This document shows positions 15,782-25,253 of a DNA stretch of 53,988 nucleotides, in pieces. The stretch spans positions 1 to 53,988 of the forward strand of contig NZ_RAWM01000052.1 of NCBI RefSeq assembly GCF_003668875.1, read 5' to 3'. Positions within the stretch are counted from its first letter, which is position 1. The number at the start of each line of letters is the position of its first letter. The notes under the pieces are model-generated. The model ran no database searches. It was not told where the DNA came from and worked only from the letters and a program-made list of their open reading frames with translations. A program made the translations under genes and the position numbers. Origin of the DNA: Corallococcus interemptor. Lineage in GTDB: Bacteria > Myxococcota > Myxococcia > Myxococcales > Myxococcaceae.

Positions 15782-16360
15782 ATGGGCGTCCACGACTACC
15801 GATGCAGTGTCTGCGGTCCTCCGTCGTCGTTCGTGTGCGGTGAGAAGACCGGCAAGGAGTGCGAGGAGGACGGCATCGGCAACGACGAGGCCGTGCTGGA
15901 CCTGTTCTTCTTCGCGGCCGATGACGCGCCGGAGGACGCGGAGGAATTCGAAAAGGCCCGGGGCCGCGCACGGCGCACGAAGACGCAGGCCTTCGGCTAC
16001 GACTGGGGCGACTGGGAGTTCGTCCCCAGCCTCAACTACCGGCAGCTGCTCATGGATGACGACGACGCCACGGGCCTCTGGCGCATCGAGCCGTACGAAG
16101 AGGACATGAGCGACGGCAGCCCCGTGTCGCTGGAGATCCCCGAGGACGAGCGCGTCTGGGTGGTCAACTACTGCCCCACCTGCCATCCGCTGTTCGCCGA
16201 AGGCAAGACGCCCGAGGACGAACCCTGTCTGGAATACCTCCGGGCCATCGCGGAGAACCTGGACCTGGACTTCGACGGGGTGAAGGGGAGCGCGGACAAG
16301 CCGCGCTTCATCGCCACCGTGCGGGAGCTCGTGTCCCGGCGGCGGCCCGTGTCCCGCTAA
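15782..16360 (+). CDS. Hypothetical acidic protein with two Cys-x-x-Cys knuckles
   Basis: 192 residues. The N-terminus DYRCSVCGPP followed by FVCGEKTGKEC and the later NYCPTCHPL give paired CxxC motifs that could hold one zinc ion, as in zinc-ribbon-like proteins. The middle is very acidic (DDAPEDAEEFEK, MDDDDATG, EEDMSDGS). No signal peptide, so cytoplasmic. The family is not recognised; a regulatory or adaptor role would be inference. It ends seven bases before the convergent ferritin-like gene. The Shine-Dalgarno is weak. Confidence 0.7.
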   Translation: MGVHDYRCSVCGPPSSFVCGEKTGKECEEDGIGNDEAVLDLFFFAADDAPEDAEEFEKARGRARRTKTQAFGYDWGDWEFVPSLNYRQLLMDDDDATGLWRIEPYEEDMSDGSPVSLEIPEDERVWVVNYCPTCHPLFAEGKTPEDEPCLEYLRAIAENLDLDFDGVKGSADKPRFIATVRELVSRRRPVSR

Positions 16361-16367
16361 GTGCTCT

Positions 16368-17120
16368 TCAGCTGGCGGCGATGCGCGCTCTGGTGACGCG
16401 GATGTCCTCCGGGAGGTTGGCCACCCAGTGGGTGACCTCTTCCAGGTGGAGCGTCTCCTCGCGCAGGACTTCGCGGAAGGCGTCCGCCAGGTCGGGCGGC
16501 CCCAGCTCCTGGGACAGGTCCACGAGCAGCGCCCAGCCGGCGTTGTTGAGGATTTCGGAGATGAGCACCGCGCGCAGCGCGTCCTGGAGCGTGGCGCACG
16601 GGTCGTCCACGGCCCGCAGCAGCCCATGGGGCCGTGAGTCCGCGCTGTCCCCGTGCGTCGTCAGCGGGGGCGTGTCCACGCCGAGCCGGTAGATGCACTC
16701 GCGGATGAGGTTCAGGTGGTCCAGCTCCTGGTTGTGCAGCTCCACCAGCCGCTCCGGCGTGGGGCCTCCCGGGTAGCTGCCCAGCGCATGCGTCTTCACC
16801 AGCAGGCCCGCGTAGAGCCGCGAGCTGGTCCGCTCGAAGGCCAGCCGCTCCCGCAGCTGTGCGACGAAGAGCAGGGGCGGGGGGCCCTCCACGGGCTGGA
16901 GCGCGGAGCCCACCACCTCGTGGAGGTCCGGCAGGTGCAGCTCGCCCAGGTGCCCCGCGATGCGCATCAGGTTCACCCGCAGGAACCGCACGGCGCTGCC
17001 CGAGGGGGGCAGGGATGCGTCCCGGAGGGGCTCGTCGCGGGCCACCTGCTCCAGGTCCCCGGCGGTGAGCTGCTCCGCCGTGCGCTTCAGCCCCCAGTCT
17101 CCACCTTCACCAGATGACAT
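16368..17120 (-). CDS. Ferritin-like four-helix-bundle protein
   Basis: 250 residues. GGGAGGGGC five bases before ATG 17120 supports the start. The sequence is mostly helical and has the two Glu/ExxH pairs of a ferritin-like di-metal site: FERTSSRLYAG and NQELDHLNLI in the first half, ISEILNNAGW and REETLHLEEV in the second. Such proteins bind Fe or Mn for oxidation or storage, but the exact activity cannot be told. Cytoplasmic. It is not obviously linked to its neighbours: a 95-bp gap separates it from the AraC gene that ends at 17216. Confidence 0.65.
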   Translation of the reverse strand: MSSGEGGDWGLKRTAEQLTAGDLEQVARDEPLRDASLPPSGSAVRFLRVNLMRIAGHLGELHLPDLHEVVGSALQPVEGPPPLLFVAQLRERLAFERTSSRLYAGLLVKTHALGSYPGGPTPERLVELHNQELDHLNLIRECIYRLGVDTPPLTTHGDSADSRPHGLLRAVDDPCATLQDALRAVLISEILNNAGWALLVDLSQELGPPDLADAFREVLREETLHLEEVTHWVANLPEDIRVTRARIAAS

Positions 17121-17215
17121 CGTGCCCCTCCCTCTGGGTAGGCCTCCCGGCGCGACGGCCCCGGAAGGGGGGCAAACGTGGAAACGATGTCCCGGGTCCG
17201 CATCGGCCCTGGGGA

Positions 17216-18139
17216 CTACTCCCGCGCCGCCGCGGCGGAGCCCAGCGACTCGCGCAGCCTCGCGATGTCACGCGAAGGTGGGGCACCGAACATCCGGCTG
17301 TACTCGCGGCTGAACTGGGACGGGCTCTCGTAGCCCACGGAGTGGCCGGCCATCGCCGCGTCCATGGCCTGCGCCAGCATCAGGCGGCGGGCCTCCTGGA
17401 GCCGCAGCTGCTTCTGGTACTGCAGCGGGCTCATGGCGGTGACGGACTTGAAGTGGTGGTGCAGCGCGGACGGGCTCATGTGGACGGCGCGCGCCAGCCG
17501 TTCGATGCGCAGCGGCGCGGCGTAGTGTTCCTTGAGCCAGTGGATGGCGCGGGTGACGGACTCCCGGCGGCTGTCCGCCACGGCGATGCGCCGCAGCCGT
17601 TCGGAGTTCTCGCCGGACAGCAGCCGGTAGAGGATTTCGCGGATGACGAGCGGCGCGAGCACGGGGATGTCTTTGGGCGTGTCCAACAGCCGCACGAGCC
17701 GCGCCGTCGCGTCCAGGAGCGGCGCGCCCACCGGCCCCAGCGCCAGGCCCCGGACCATGTCCGTGGGGCCGGGAGCTTCCAGCGCCGCCTCCATCATCAG
17801 GCTGCCCAGCTGTCCCGGCTCCAGGTCCAGCCGGAAGCAGAGGTAGGGCTCCTCCGGCGAGGCCTCCACCACCTGCCCCGTGACGGGCAGGTCCACGGAC
17901 GCGACGAGGCACTGGTCCGGGCCATAGACATACAGCTCATCCCCCAGGAGCACCTGCTTGCGGCCCCGCGCCACGATGCACAGCGCCGGCTCCTGCAGCG
18001 CGTGCAGGGGCGTGGAGGGGTGGGAGGCGCGGATGAGCACCACGCGGGGGATGGCGGTGGCGTGGATGCCGTCCAGGGGCGTGTGGCGTTCCAGGAGGGA
18101 CGCCAGCTCGGACAGCTGCGGGCTCGGGGCGGTCGGCAT
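17216..18139 (-). CDS. AraC-family regulator with AraC_N effector domain
   Basis: 307 residues. The N-terminal half (PRVVLIRASHPSTPLHALQE, PALCIVARGRKQVLLG, DLPVTGQVVEASPEEPYLC) matches the AraC_N sensor domain of the PF06719 type. The C-terminus is a two-helix-turn-helix DNA-binding domain (IERLARAVHMSPSALHHHFK, GYESPSQFSREYSRMFGAPP). The start ATG 18139 faces the SDR gene at 18297 across a 157-bp spacer, the usual arrangement of an AraC regulator and the reductase it controls. Direction of control and inducer are unknown. Confidence 0.9.
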   Translation of the reverse strand: MPTAPSPQLSELASLLERHTPLDGIHATAIPRVVLIRASHPSTPLHALQEPALCIVARGRKQVLLGDELYVYGPDQCLVASVDLPVTGQVVEASPEEPYLCFRLDLEPGQLGSLMMEAALEAPGPTDMVRGLALGPVGAPLLDATARLVRLLDTPKDIPVLAPLVIREILYRLLSGENSERLRRIAVADSRRESVTRAIHWLKEHYAAPLRIERLARAVHMSPSALHHHFKSVTAMSPLQYQKQLRLQEARRLMLAQAMDAAMAGHSVGYESPSQFSREYSRMFGAPPSRDIARLRESLGSAAAARE

Positions 18140-18250
18140 GCGCGTTCGTTCTAACTCCTGTGGGGGACGGGTGCTCGTGCAGGAATGGGCAAGAGTCCGC
18201 GAGCATCCGGATACCGCCGTTTCCGCGTTCCTTGAGAGGGTGAAGTCATC

Positions 18251-18273
18251 CCCGGCGCCCTTTCCGCGCCGGG
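18251..18273. promoter_or_regulatory. Palindrome between AraC regulator and SDR
   Basis: Perfect 8-bp arms (cccggcgc at 18251-18258, gcgccggg at 18266-18273) around a 7-bp spacer. It ends 23 bp before the SDR start at 18297 and could be an operator or a hairpin in its leader. The function is inferred. Confidence 0.35.
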
Positions 18274-18296
18274 CCTGAAGAGCGAGGACGCAAGCG

Positions 18297-19037
18297 ATGA
18301 CGACGAACATCCAGGGCAAGGTGGTGGCCATCACGGGCGCGAGCAGCGGCATTGGCGAGGCGACAGCCCGCCTGCTGGCCAGCCAGGGGGCGAAGGTGGT
18401 GCTGGGCGCGCGCCGGGCAGACCGGCTGGAGACGCTGACGGGCGAGCTGCGGTCGAAGGGCGGCGAGGCTCGCTACAAGGCGCTGGACGTGACGAAGCGC
18501 GAGGACGTGGACGCCTTCGTGGCCTTCACGCTGAAGGAGTACGGGCGGCTGGACGTGCTCATCAACAACGCGGGCGTGATGCCGCTGTCCAGGCTGGACG
18601 AGCTGAAGCTGGACGAGTGGAACCGGATGATCGACGTGAACATCCGGGGCGTGCTGCACGGCATCGCGGCGGGGCTGCCGGTGATGAAGCGCCAGAAGTC
18701 GGGGCAGTTCATCAACCTGTCCTCCATTGGCGGGCACTCGGTGGTCCCGACGGCGGCGGTCTACTGCGCCACGAAGTACGCGGTGCTGGCCATCTCGGAA
18801 GGGCTGCGCCAGGAGGTGGGCGCGGACATCCGCGTGACGGTGATTTCTCCGGGAGTCACCCAGTCGGAGCTGGCGGAGACCATCAGCGACCCGGCGTCGC
18901 GCGAGTACATGCGTGAGTTCCGCAAGGACGCCATTCCGGCGGACGCCATCGCCCGGGCCATCAGCTACGCCATCAGCCAGCCCGCGGACGTGGACGTGAG
19001 TGAAATCATCATCCGCCCCACGTCGAGTCCGTACTGA
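18297..19037 (+). CDS. Short-chain dehydrogenase/reductase (YdfG-like)
   Basis: 246 residues. The NAD(P)-binding motif TGASSGIGEATARLLA, the ARRADR stretch after strand 2 (NADP preference likely), LINNAGVMPLSRL, and the catalytic Ser (INLSSIGGHS) with Tyr-x3-Lys (YCATKYAV) are all present, so it should be active. The close resemblance to YdfG-type NADP-dependent 3-hydroxy-acid or general carbonyl reductases is by pattern only. GAGG lies about ten bases upstream of ATG 18297. It is transcribed divergently from the AraC regulator at 17216-18139, which probably controls it. Confidence 0.9.
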   Translation: MTTNIQGKVVAITGASSGIGEATARLLASQGAKVVLGARRADRLETLTGELRSKGGEARYKALDVTKREDVDAFVAFTLKEYGRLDVLINNAGVMPLSRLDELKLDEWNRMIDVNIRGVLHGIAAGLPVMKRQKSGQFINLSSIGGHSVVPTAAVYCATKYAVLAISEGLRQEVGADIRVTVISPGVTQSELAETISDPASREYMREFRKDAIPADAIARAISYAISQPADVDVSEIIIRPTSSPY

Positions 19038-19103
19038 GAGTGGTTGGGAGTGATGTCAGTCATGGCATAGGGTGGGCGTCCTCCAGAGGGGGAGGCCCAT
19101 CCA

Positions 19104-20675
19104 ATGCCGATGCTGAAGCGCCCGTTGTCTGCCTTCATGCTCGGCGCGTGTCTGTTCGCGCTGAGCGCCTGTGATTCCAAGGACGAACCCACCCCGGACG
19201 CGGGCACCCCCGTGGACGCCGGGACGGATGCCGGAACCGAGCCGGATGCCGGAACCGAGCCGGATGCCGGATCGGCGGTGGTCATCCCGGAGGGGCACAC
19301 GCTGCTGACGCCGTCCGCGACGGAGGTCCACTCCGTTCCCTGGAAGGGGGTGGGGACGCCGCTCCAGTTCGCCTTCGTGTCCCAGGCCGGGCACCACTAC
19401 GACTTCATCGTCGAGGCCGGCAACGAGGGCTACTTCCTGGAGATGCGGGACGCGGCAGGCAGGTCGCTCGAGCAGGGCACCCGGTCCCATTCCGTCAGCA
19501 GCCTCCCCGATACCTGGCATTGGTCCGGGCTCACGGCGGGCGCTGTCCATACGGTGGAGGTCTCGTGGTACTCCGAGTACTCCGAGGCGCCCCGGCTGCC
19601 CTTCTCCTTCCGCCTCGTGGACGCGGGCCTGGACGACCACGGCGACCTGTTCGCCACGGCGACGCCCTGGACACCCTCGGAGCAGGTCCTGGTGGGCGTG
19701 GGTGAGCACTGGGGCGAACGGGATCTGCTCTCCTTCCCGACGGTCGCGGGCAATGTCTACGCGCTCGACTGCACCTTCCCCAAGGAGTCCTGGTCCCTGG
19801 CCCTGCTGACCTCCAAGGGGAAGGTCCAGGCGTCCACGGGGAACCAGGGCCTCGATCCTGACCTGCGGGGGCGTGTGGCCATGAAGGCCCTGGACGGCAC
19901 GGCCTACGCGCAGATCCGGGACATGAATGAGGCCGGCGCGTCCCATCCCTATCGCTGTACCCTCAAGGACCAGGGCGCGGAGGACCACGGGGACACCGTG
20001 GAGACCGCCACGCCGCTTCCGGCGGGCACCCCGGCGGTGCAGGGGAAGATGGATGTGGTGGGGGACCAGGACGTCTTCTCACTCGTCGTCCAGCCCGGGC
20101 ATCATTACCGCGTCTCCTGCACCATGGAGGGCACGGAGCCGTGCCGGCTGTCCGCCGCCGCTCCCGGAGGCGGGTTCACGTCCCCCGCGACGCCGGACGA
20201 TACCCGGATGGTCTTCAAGGCATCCCACGGCACGCACTTCGTGCGAGCCACCGGGAGCTTCGCCCTCGAGATGCTGTGGGTGGAGGAGAACTACACCCTC
20301 CAGTTCGAGGACCTGGGCGCGGATGACCACGGCGACATCCTGGCCACGGCGACGCCGCTGACGGGCCCGAGCCAGGCCGTGTCCGTCCGCATCCTGGACC
20401 CCTTCGACCACGACTTCTTCTCCTTCCAGGCCACCGCCGGGCAGCGCTACCAGTTCAGCTGTGATGGAAAGGAGACGTCGGGACAGGGGCCGCTCCGTGC
20501 CGACTTCCGCGATGCCCGGGGCAACTGGGTGCCGTCCTCTCACGAGTATGCAGGCACGCGCTGGTTTGAGACCCTCACGGCGCCTGAATCCGCGACCTAC
20601 GGCATCGACCTGTGGGCGGACCTCTCGTCGTCGCTGGGGAGCTTCGCCTGCCATTTCGACGTGCTGCCCCCTTGA
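19104..20675 (+). CDS. Lipoprotein with three PPC-like repeats
   Basis: 523 residues; GGGGGAGG precedes ATG 19104 by eight bases. Signal peptide and lipobox: MLGACLFALSAC, Cys 23. A linker of Asp-Ala-Gly-Thr units (DAGTPVDAGTDAGTEPDAGT) follows. The rest holds three repeats opening with DDHGD or EDHGD and ATATP or ETATP near residues 177, 293 and 407, each with a terminal strand pattern like HYRVSCTMEG or RYQFSCDGKE. This matches bacterial pre-peptidase C-terminal (PPC) domains, here without any peptidase. Surface role inferred. A very strong hairpin follows the stop. Confidence 0.85.
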   Translation: MPMLKRPLSAFMLGACLFALSACDSKDEPTPDAGTPVDAGTDAGTEPDAGTEPDAGSAVVIPEGHTLLTPSATEVHSVPWKGVGTPLQFAFVSQAGHHYDFIVEAGNEGYFLEMRDAAGRSLEQGTRSHSVSSLPDTWHWSGLTAGAVHTVEVSWYSEYSEAPRLPFSFRLVDAGLDDHGDLFATATPWTPSEQVLVGVGEHWGERDLLSFPTVAGNVYALDCTFPKESWSLALLTSKGKVQASTGNQGLDPDLRGRVAMKALDGTAYAQIRDMNEAGASHPYRCTLKDQGAEDHGDTVETATPLPAGTPAVQGKMDVVGDQDVFSLVVQPGHHYRVSCTMEGTEPCRLSAAAPGGGFTSPATPDDTRMVFKASHGTHFVRATGSFALEMLWVEENYTLQFEDLGADDHGDILATATPLTGPSQAVSVRILDPFDHDFFSFQATAGQRYQFSCDGKETSGQGPLRADFRDARGNWVPSSHEYAGTRWFETLTAPESATYGIDLWADLSSSLGSFACHFDVLPP

Positions 20676-20684
20676 TGAACCCAC

Positions 20685-20719
20685 GCCGCGGTCCCGGGAC
20701 ACGTGCCCGGGACCGTGGC
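20685..20719. terminator. Strong hairpin between convergent genes
   Basis: Fourteen-base arms at 20685-20698 and 20706-20719 with one G-U pair, loop of seven (acacgtg). It lies between the stop of the PPC lipoprotein (20675) and the stop of icmF (20727), so it can end transcripts from both sides. Confidence 0.7.
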
Positions 20720-20726
20720 GCTCGCG

Positions 20727-23700
20727 TCACATGTTGCGCCGGTACTGACCGCCCACCTCGTACAGCGCGCGGGACAGCTGTCCCAGCGTGCAGACCTTGC
20801 AGGCGTCCATCAGCGCGCCGAACACGTTGCCGTTGTCCAGGGCCGCGCGGCGCACCGCCTCCAGGGCCGCGGGCGCCGTCTTCGCGTTGCGCTTCCAGAA
20901 GGCGTCACGCGCGGTGATGGCGTAGTCCTTCTCCTCCTTCGTCGCGCGGATGACCTCCGGCGGCGTCACCGTGGGGGAGCCCTTCGGATCCAGGAACGTG
21001 TTCACGCCAATGATGGGCAGCGTCCCGTCGTGCTTGAGCGTCTCGTAGTAGAGCGACTCCTCCTGGATCTTGGAGCGCTGGTACATGCGCTCCATCGCGC
21101 CCAGCACGCCGCCGCGCTCGGAGATGGCTCGGAACTCGTTGAGCACCGCCGCCTCCACCAGGTCCGTCAGCTCCTCGATGATGAACGAGCCCTGGTTGGG
21201 GTTCTCGTTCTTGGACAGGCCGAACTCCTTGTTGATGACCAGCTGGATGGCCAGCGCGCGCCGCACGCTCTCCTCCGTGGGCGTGGTGATGGCCTCGTCG
21301 TAGGCGTTCGTGTGCAACGAATTGCAGTTGTCGTTGAGCGCCAGCAACGCCTGCAGCGTGGTGCGGATGTCGTTGAAGGCAATCTCCTGCGCGTGCAGGG
21401 AACGGCCGGACGTCTGGATGTGATACTTCAGCTTCTGCGACCGGTCGTTGCCGCCGTACTTGTCCCGGATGGCCTTGGCCCAGATGCGGCGCGCCACGCG
21501 GCCCAGCACCGCGTACTCCGGGTCCATGCCGTTGGAGAAGAAGAACGACAGGTTGGGCGCGAAGTCGTCGATGTGCATCCCGCGCGACAGGTAGTACTCG
21601 ACGAAGGTGAAGCCGTTGGCCAGCGTGAAGGCCAGCTGGGAGATGGGGTTCGCCCCGGCCTCCGCGATGTGGTACCCGGAGATGGACACCGAGTAGAAGT
21701 TCCGCACCTTCTGGTCGATGAAGTACTGCTGGATGTCGCCCATGACGCGAAGGGCGAACTCCGTGGAGAAGATGCAGGTGTTCTGCGCCTGGTCCTCCTT
21801 GAGGATGTCCGCCTGCACCGTGCCGCGCACCGCCTGCAGCGTGGACGCGCGGATCTTCGCGTAGACGTCCGCCGGCAGGACTTCATCACCGGACACGCCC
21901 AACAGCAGCAGGCCCAGCCCGTCGTTGCCCTGCGGCAATTCGCCCTGGTAGCGCGGGCGCGGCAGGCCGCGCTCCTGGTAGAGCGCGTCGATCTTCTTCT
22001 CGACCTCGTCCACCTTGCCGTTGGCGCGGATCCACTTCTCGCACTGCTGATCCACCGCGGCGTTGAGGAAGAAGCCCAGCAGCATGGGCGCCGGGCCGTT
22101 GATGGTCATGGACACGGACGTGGACGGGTCCGCCAGGTCGAAGCCGGAGTAGAGCTTCTTCGCGTCGTCCACGTTCGCGATGGACACACCCGAGTTGCCC
22201 ACCTTGCCGTAGATGTCCGGCCGGTGGTCCGGGTCTTCTCCGTACAGCGTCACCGAGTCGAACGCCGTGGACAGGCGCTTCGCCGGCAGGCCGCGCGACA
22301 CGTAGTGGAAGCGCTTGTTGGTGCGCTCCGGGCCGCCCTCGCCCGCGAACATGCGCGCGGGGTCCTCGCCCTCGCGCTTGAGCGGGAAGACGCCCGCGGT
22401 GAACGGGAAGGCGCCTGGCGCGTTCTCCCGCAGCAGCCACGTCAGGATGTCGCCCCAGTCCTCATACCTGGGCAGGGCAATCTTGGGCACGCGCAGGTGC
22501 GACAGCGTCTCTGAGATGAGGTCCAGCTCGATGACCTTGTCGCGCACCTGGAACTGGTACTTGGACGCGGCGTAGCGCTTCTTCGTCGCGGGCCACTCGG
22601 CCAGCAGGCGCCGGCAGTCCGCGTGCAGGCGGCTCTCCAGGTCCTGGTACAGCGCCACCAGGTCGCCCAGGTACGCGGGCTCGCCCTCCACGCGCTCGGT
22701 CACCTGCACCACGTCGTCCGCGCTCTTCGGCTCGACGATTTCGAGCTTCTTCTTGCCCACGTTCTGGCGCAGGGCCTGGATGGTGCCGTGCAGCTGGTAC
22801 ATGCGCCGGGCGATGGCGGCCTGGGCGCGCACGAAGCCGTCGTAGCCCTCGCAGGCTTCGACGATCTCGGCCAGGTAGCGCGTGCGGTCCGGCGGGATGA
22901 TCCACTTCTTCTCGCTCATGCCGGGCGTGAGGGAGAACCGGCTGTCCAGCTTCGCGCCCGTCTTCTTCACCAGCGCGTCGATGATGGCCCGGTACAGCGT
23001 GTTCATGCCCGGGTCGTTGAACTGCGACGCGATGGTGCCGTACACGGGCACCGCGTCATCGGTCAGGGTGAAGGCGTTGTGGTTGCGCTTCCACTGCTTC
23101 TTCACGTCGCGCAGCGCGTCCAGCGACCCGCGCTTGTCGAACTTGTTGATGGCGATGACGTCCGCGAAGTCGAGCATGTCGATCTTCTCGAGCTGCGTCG
23201 CCGCGCCGTACTCGGCCGTCATCACGTAGAGCGCCACGTCCGAGTGCTCGGTGATTTCCGTGTCCGACTGCCCGATGCCGGAGGTCTCCACGACGATGAG
23301 GTCGAAGCCCGCCGCCTTGCAGACCTCGATGGAGTGGGCGACGTGCCGGGACAGCGCCAGGTTGCTCTGGCGGGTGGCCATCGAGCGCATGTAGACGCGC
23401 GGGTTGTCGATGGCGTTCATGCGGATGCGGTCGCCCAGCAGCGCGCCGCCGGACTTGCGCTTGGACGGGTCCACGGAGAGCACCGCGAGCGTCTTGTCCG
23501 GGAAGTCCGCGAGGAAGCGGCGCACCAGCTCGTCCACCAGGCTGGACTTGCCGGCGCCGCCCGTGCCGGTGATGCCCAGCACGGGCACCCGGGGGGCGTC
23601 CGCGACGGCGGTCTTCAGCGCCGAGCGCAGCTCTTCGCCTGCGTCCGCGAAGTTCTCCGCGATGGTGATGAGCGACGCGATGCGCTCCGGCTCGCGGGGC

Positions 23701-24194
23701 AGGGGCTGCTTCAAGAGGCCCTTGAAGTCGGACGGGCGCTTCTCGAAGTCACATTGGGAGATGAGGTCGTCAATCATCCCCTGCAGGCCCATGGCGCGGC
23801 CGTCGTCCGGGGAATAGATGCGCGTGACGCCGTACTTGTGGAGCTCTTCAATCTCCGTGGGGAGGATGGTGCCGCCGCCGCCGCCGAACACCTTGATGTT
23901 CGCGCCGCGCTCGCGCAGCAAATCAATCATGTACTTGAAGTACTCGACGTGGCCGCCCTGGTAGGACGTGAGGGCGATGCCCTGGGCGTCCTCCTGGATG
24001 GCGCAGTCGACGATCTCCGCCACGGACCGGTTGTGGCCCAGGTGGATGATCTCCGCGCCGGAGGACTGCATCAGGCGGCGCATCACGTTGATGGCCGCGT
24101 CGTGTCCGTCAAAGAGGCTGGCGGCCGTGACGATGCGGACGTGGTGGCGGGGCCGGTACGGCTGGGGAGCAGTGGTCGGTTGGGGGTGTCGCAC
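20727..24194 (-). CDS. icmF: Fused isobutyryl-CoA mutase (IcmF)
   Basis: 1155 residues in the order that defines IcmF: B12-binding domain (residues about 20-150; base-off motif [12 protein letters not shown] with His 31), a MeaB-like GTPase domain (Walker A GTGGAGKS about 210-217, [13 protein letters not shown] 350-353), a linker, and the TIM-barrel mutase domain ([51 protein letters not shown]). It interconverts isobutyryl-CoA and n-butyryl-CoA (and often pivalyl/isovaleryl-CoA) using adenosylcobalamin, with the G domain acting as built-in chaperone. It is the last gene of the operon, 75 bp after meaB. Start is a GTG at 24194 without a clear Shine-Dalgarno; the true start may be a little further in. 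Confidence 0.93.
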   Translation of the reverse strand: MRHPQPTTAPQPYRPRHHVRIVTAASLFDGHDAAINVMRRLMQSSGAEIIHLGHNRSVAEIVDCAIQEDAQGIALTSYQGGHVEYFKYMIDLLRERGANIKVFGGGGGTILPTEIEELHKYGVTRIYSPDDGRAMGLQGMIDDLISQCDFEKRPSDFKGLLKQPLPREPERIASLITIAENFADAGEELRSALKTAVADAPRVPVLGITGTGGAGKSSLVDELVRRFLADFPDKTLAVLSVDPSKRKSGGALLGDRIRMNAIDNPRVYMRSMATRQSNLALSRHVAHSIEVCKAAGFDLIVVETSGIGQSDTEITEHSDVALYVMTAEYGAATQLEKIDMLDFADVIAINKFDKRGSLDALRDVKKQWKRNHNAFTLTDDAVPVYGTIASQFNDPGMNTLYRAIIDALVKKTGAKLDSRFSLTPGMSEKKWIIPPDRTRYLAEIVEACEGYDGFVRAQAAIARRMYQLHGTIQALRQNVGKKKLEIVEPKSADDVVQVTERVEGEPAYLGDLVALYQDLESRLHADCRRLLAEWPATKKRYAASKYQFQVRDKVIELDLISETLSHLRVPKIALPRYEDWGDILTWLLRENAPGAFPFTAGVFPLKREGEDPARMFAGEGGPERTNKRFHYVSRGLPAKRLSTAFDSVTLYGEDPDHRPDIYGKVGNSGVSIANVDDAKKLYSGFDLADPSTSVSMTINGPAPMLLGFFLNAAVDQQCEKWIRANGKVDEVEKKIDALYQERGLPRPRYQGELPQGNDGLGLLLLGVSGDEVLPADVYAKIRASTLQAVRGTVQADILKEDQAQNTCIFSTEFALRVMGDIQQYFIDQKVRNFYSVSISGYHIAEAGANPISQLAFTLANGFTFVEYYLSRGMHIDDFAPNLSFFFSNGMDPEYAVLGRVARRIWAKAIRDKYGGNDRSQKLKYHIQTSGRSLHAQEIAFNDIRTTLQALLALNDNCNSLHTNAYDEAITTPTEESVRRALAIQLVINKEFGLSKNENPNQGSFIIEELTDLVEAAVLNEFRAISERGGVLGAMERMYQRSKIQEESLYYETLKHDGTLPIIGVNTFLDPKGSPTVTPPEVIRATKEEKDYAITARDAFWKRNAKTAPAALEAVRRAALDNGNVFGALMDACKVCTLGQLSRALYEVGGQYRRNM

Positions 24195-24269
24195 GGGCGT
24201 ACACTAGGAGTGCGGTGCAGGCCCGGCAAGCGATTGAGACAGGCTTTGCCCGTGGGGCGACGCGGCTTG

Positions 24270-25253
24270 TCAGCCCTGCGATTGAGGCAGGAACGCCCCC
24301 AGCACACGCAGTGCGGCGGAGGTGGGCGTCGCGCGTCCTTCGCGTACGGCCTGCTCCAGCGTGGGCACCAGGGCGGCCACCTCGGGGTGCGCCCGAAGGG
24401 CTGCTCGCAGACCGTCGTTCACCATGGCCCACATCCAGCCCACCTGCTGCTGGGTGCGCCGGTGCCGCAATTCTCCAGAGGCCTCGCGCCTGGAGACGAC
24501 GTCCACCACGGAGGCCCACAGCGTGTCGATGCCGGTGCCCTCCATGGCGCTGCACGTGGTGACGACCGGCTCCGCGCCGGGGCGCATCAGGTGCAGGGCG
24601 GCGCGGTACTCCGCGCGGGCCCGCGTGGCGCGCGGCAGGTTGTCGCCGTCCGCCTTGTTGATGGCCACCATGTCCGCGACTTCCAGGATGCCGCGCTTGA
24701 TGCCCTGCAATTCGTCACCGGCGCCCGCCAGCATCAGCACCAGGTAGAAGTCCACCAGGTCCGCGACCACCGTCTCGGACTGGCCCACGCCCACCGTCTC
24801 CACCAGCACCACGTCGAAGCCCGCGGCCTCGCACAAGAGCAGCGTCTCCCGCGTCTTGCGCGCGACGCCGCCCAGCGTGCCGCTGGAGGGGCTGGGGCGG
24901 ATGTACGCGGCCGTCTCACGCGCCAGCCGGTACATGCGCGTCTTGTCGCCCAGGATGCTGCCGCCCGTGACGCTGCTGGACGGGTCGATGGCGAGCACCG
25001 CCACCTTCTGGCCGCTGCCCACCAGGTGCATGCCCAGCGCGTCGATGAAGGTGCTCTTGCCCACGCCCGGCACGCCGCTGATGCCCACCCGGCGGCTCTT
25101 GCCGGTGTGGGGCAACAGCCGCGTGAGGACCTCCTGCGCGAGCGCGGCGTGCTTGGGGTGCTCGCTCTCCACCAGGGTGATGGCGCGCGCGAGCACCGCC
25201 CGGTCGCCCGCGCGCACGCCGTCCACGTAGGTGTCCGCGGGCAGCAGCTTCAC
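24270..25253 (-). CDS. meaB: MeaB-type GTPase chaperone of methylmalonyl-CoA mutase
   Basis: 327 residues. Walker [13 protein letters not shown] (57-68), the mixed motif [30 protein letters not shown] and NKAD (199-202) identify the MeaB/ArgK family, a SIMIBI-class GTPase. MeaB guards methylmalonyl-CoA mutase: it checks cobalamin loading and rescues inactivated enzyme at the cost of GTP. The ATG at 25253 overlaps the stop of mutB (25250) as ATGA, so translation is coupled. The G domain inside IcmF does the same job for that enzyme, so the operon encodes two such chaperone activities. Confidence 0.93.
   Translation of the reverse strand: MKLLPADTYVDGVRAGDRAVLARAITLVESEHPKHAALAQEVLTRLLPHTGKSRRVGISGVPGVGKSTFIDALGMHLVGSGQKVAVLAIDPSSSVTGGSILGDKTRMYRLARETAAYIRPSPSSGTLGGVARKTRETLLLCEAAGFDVVLVETVGVGQSETVVADLVDFYLVLMLAGAGDELQGIKRGILEVADMVAINKADGDNLPRATRARAEYRAALHLMRPGAEPVVTTCSAMEGTGIDTLWASVVDVVSRREASGELRHRRTQQQVGWMWAMVNDGLRAALRAHPEVAALVPTLEQAVREGRATPTSAALRVLGAFLPQSQG

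Noticed and set aside
20727-24194. Reading the 1155-residue gene as an ordinary methylmalonyl-CoA mutase
   Set aside because: The domain order (B12 first, internal GTPase, mutase last) is that of IcmF, and a separate canonical mutase pair lies upstream in the same operon.
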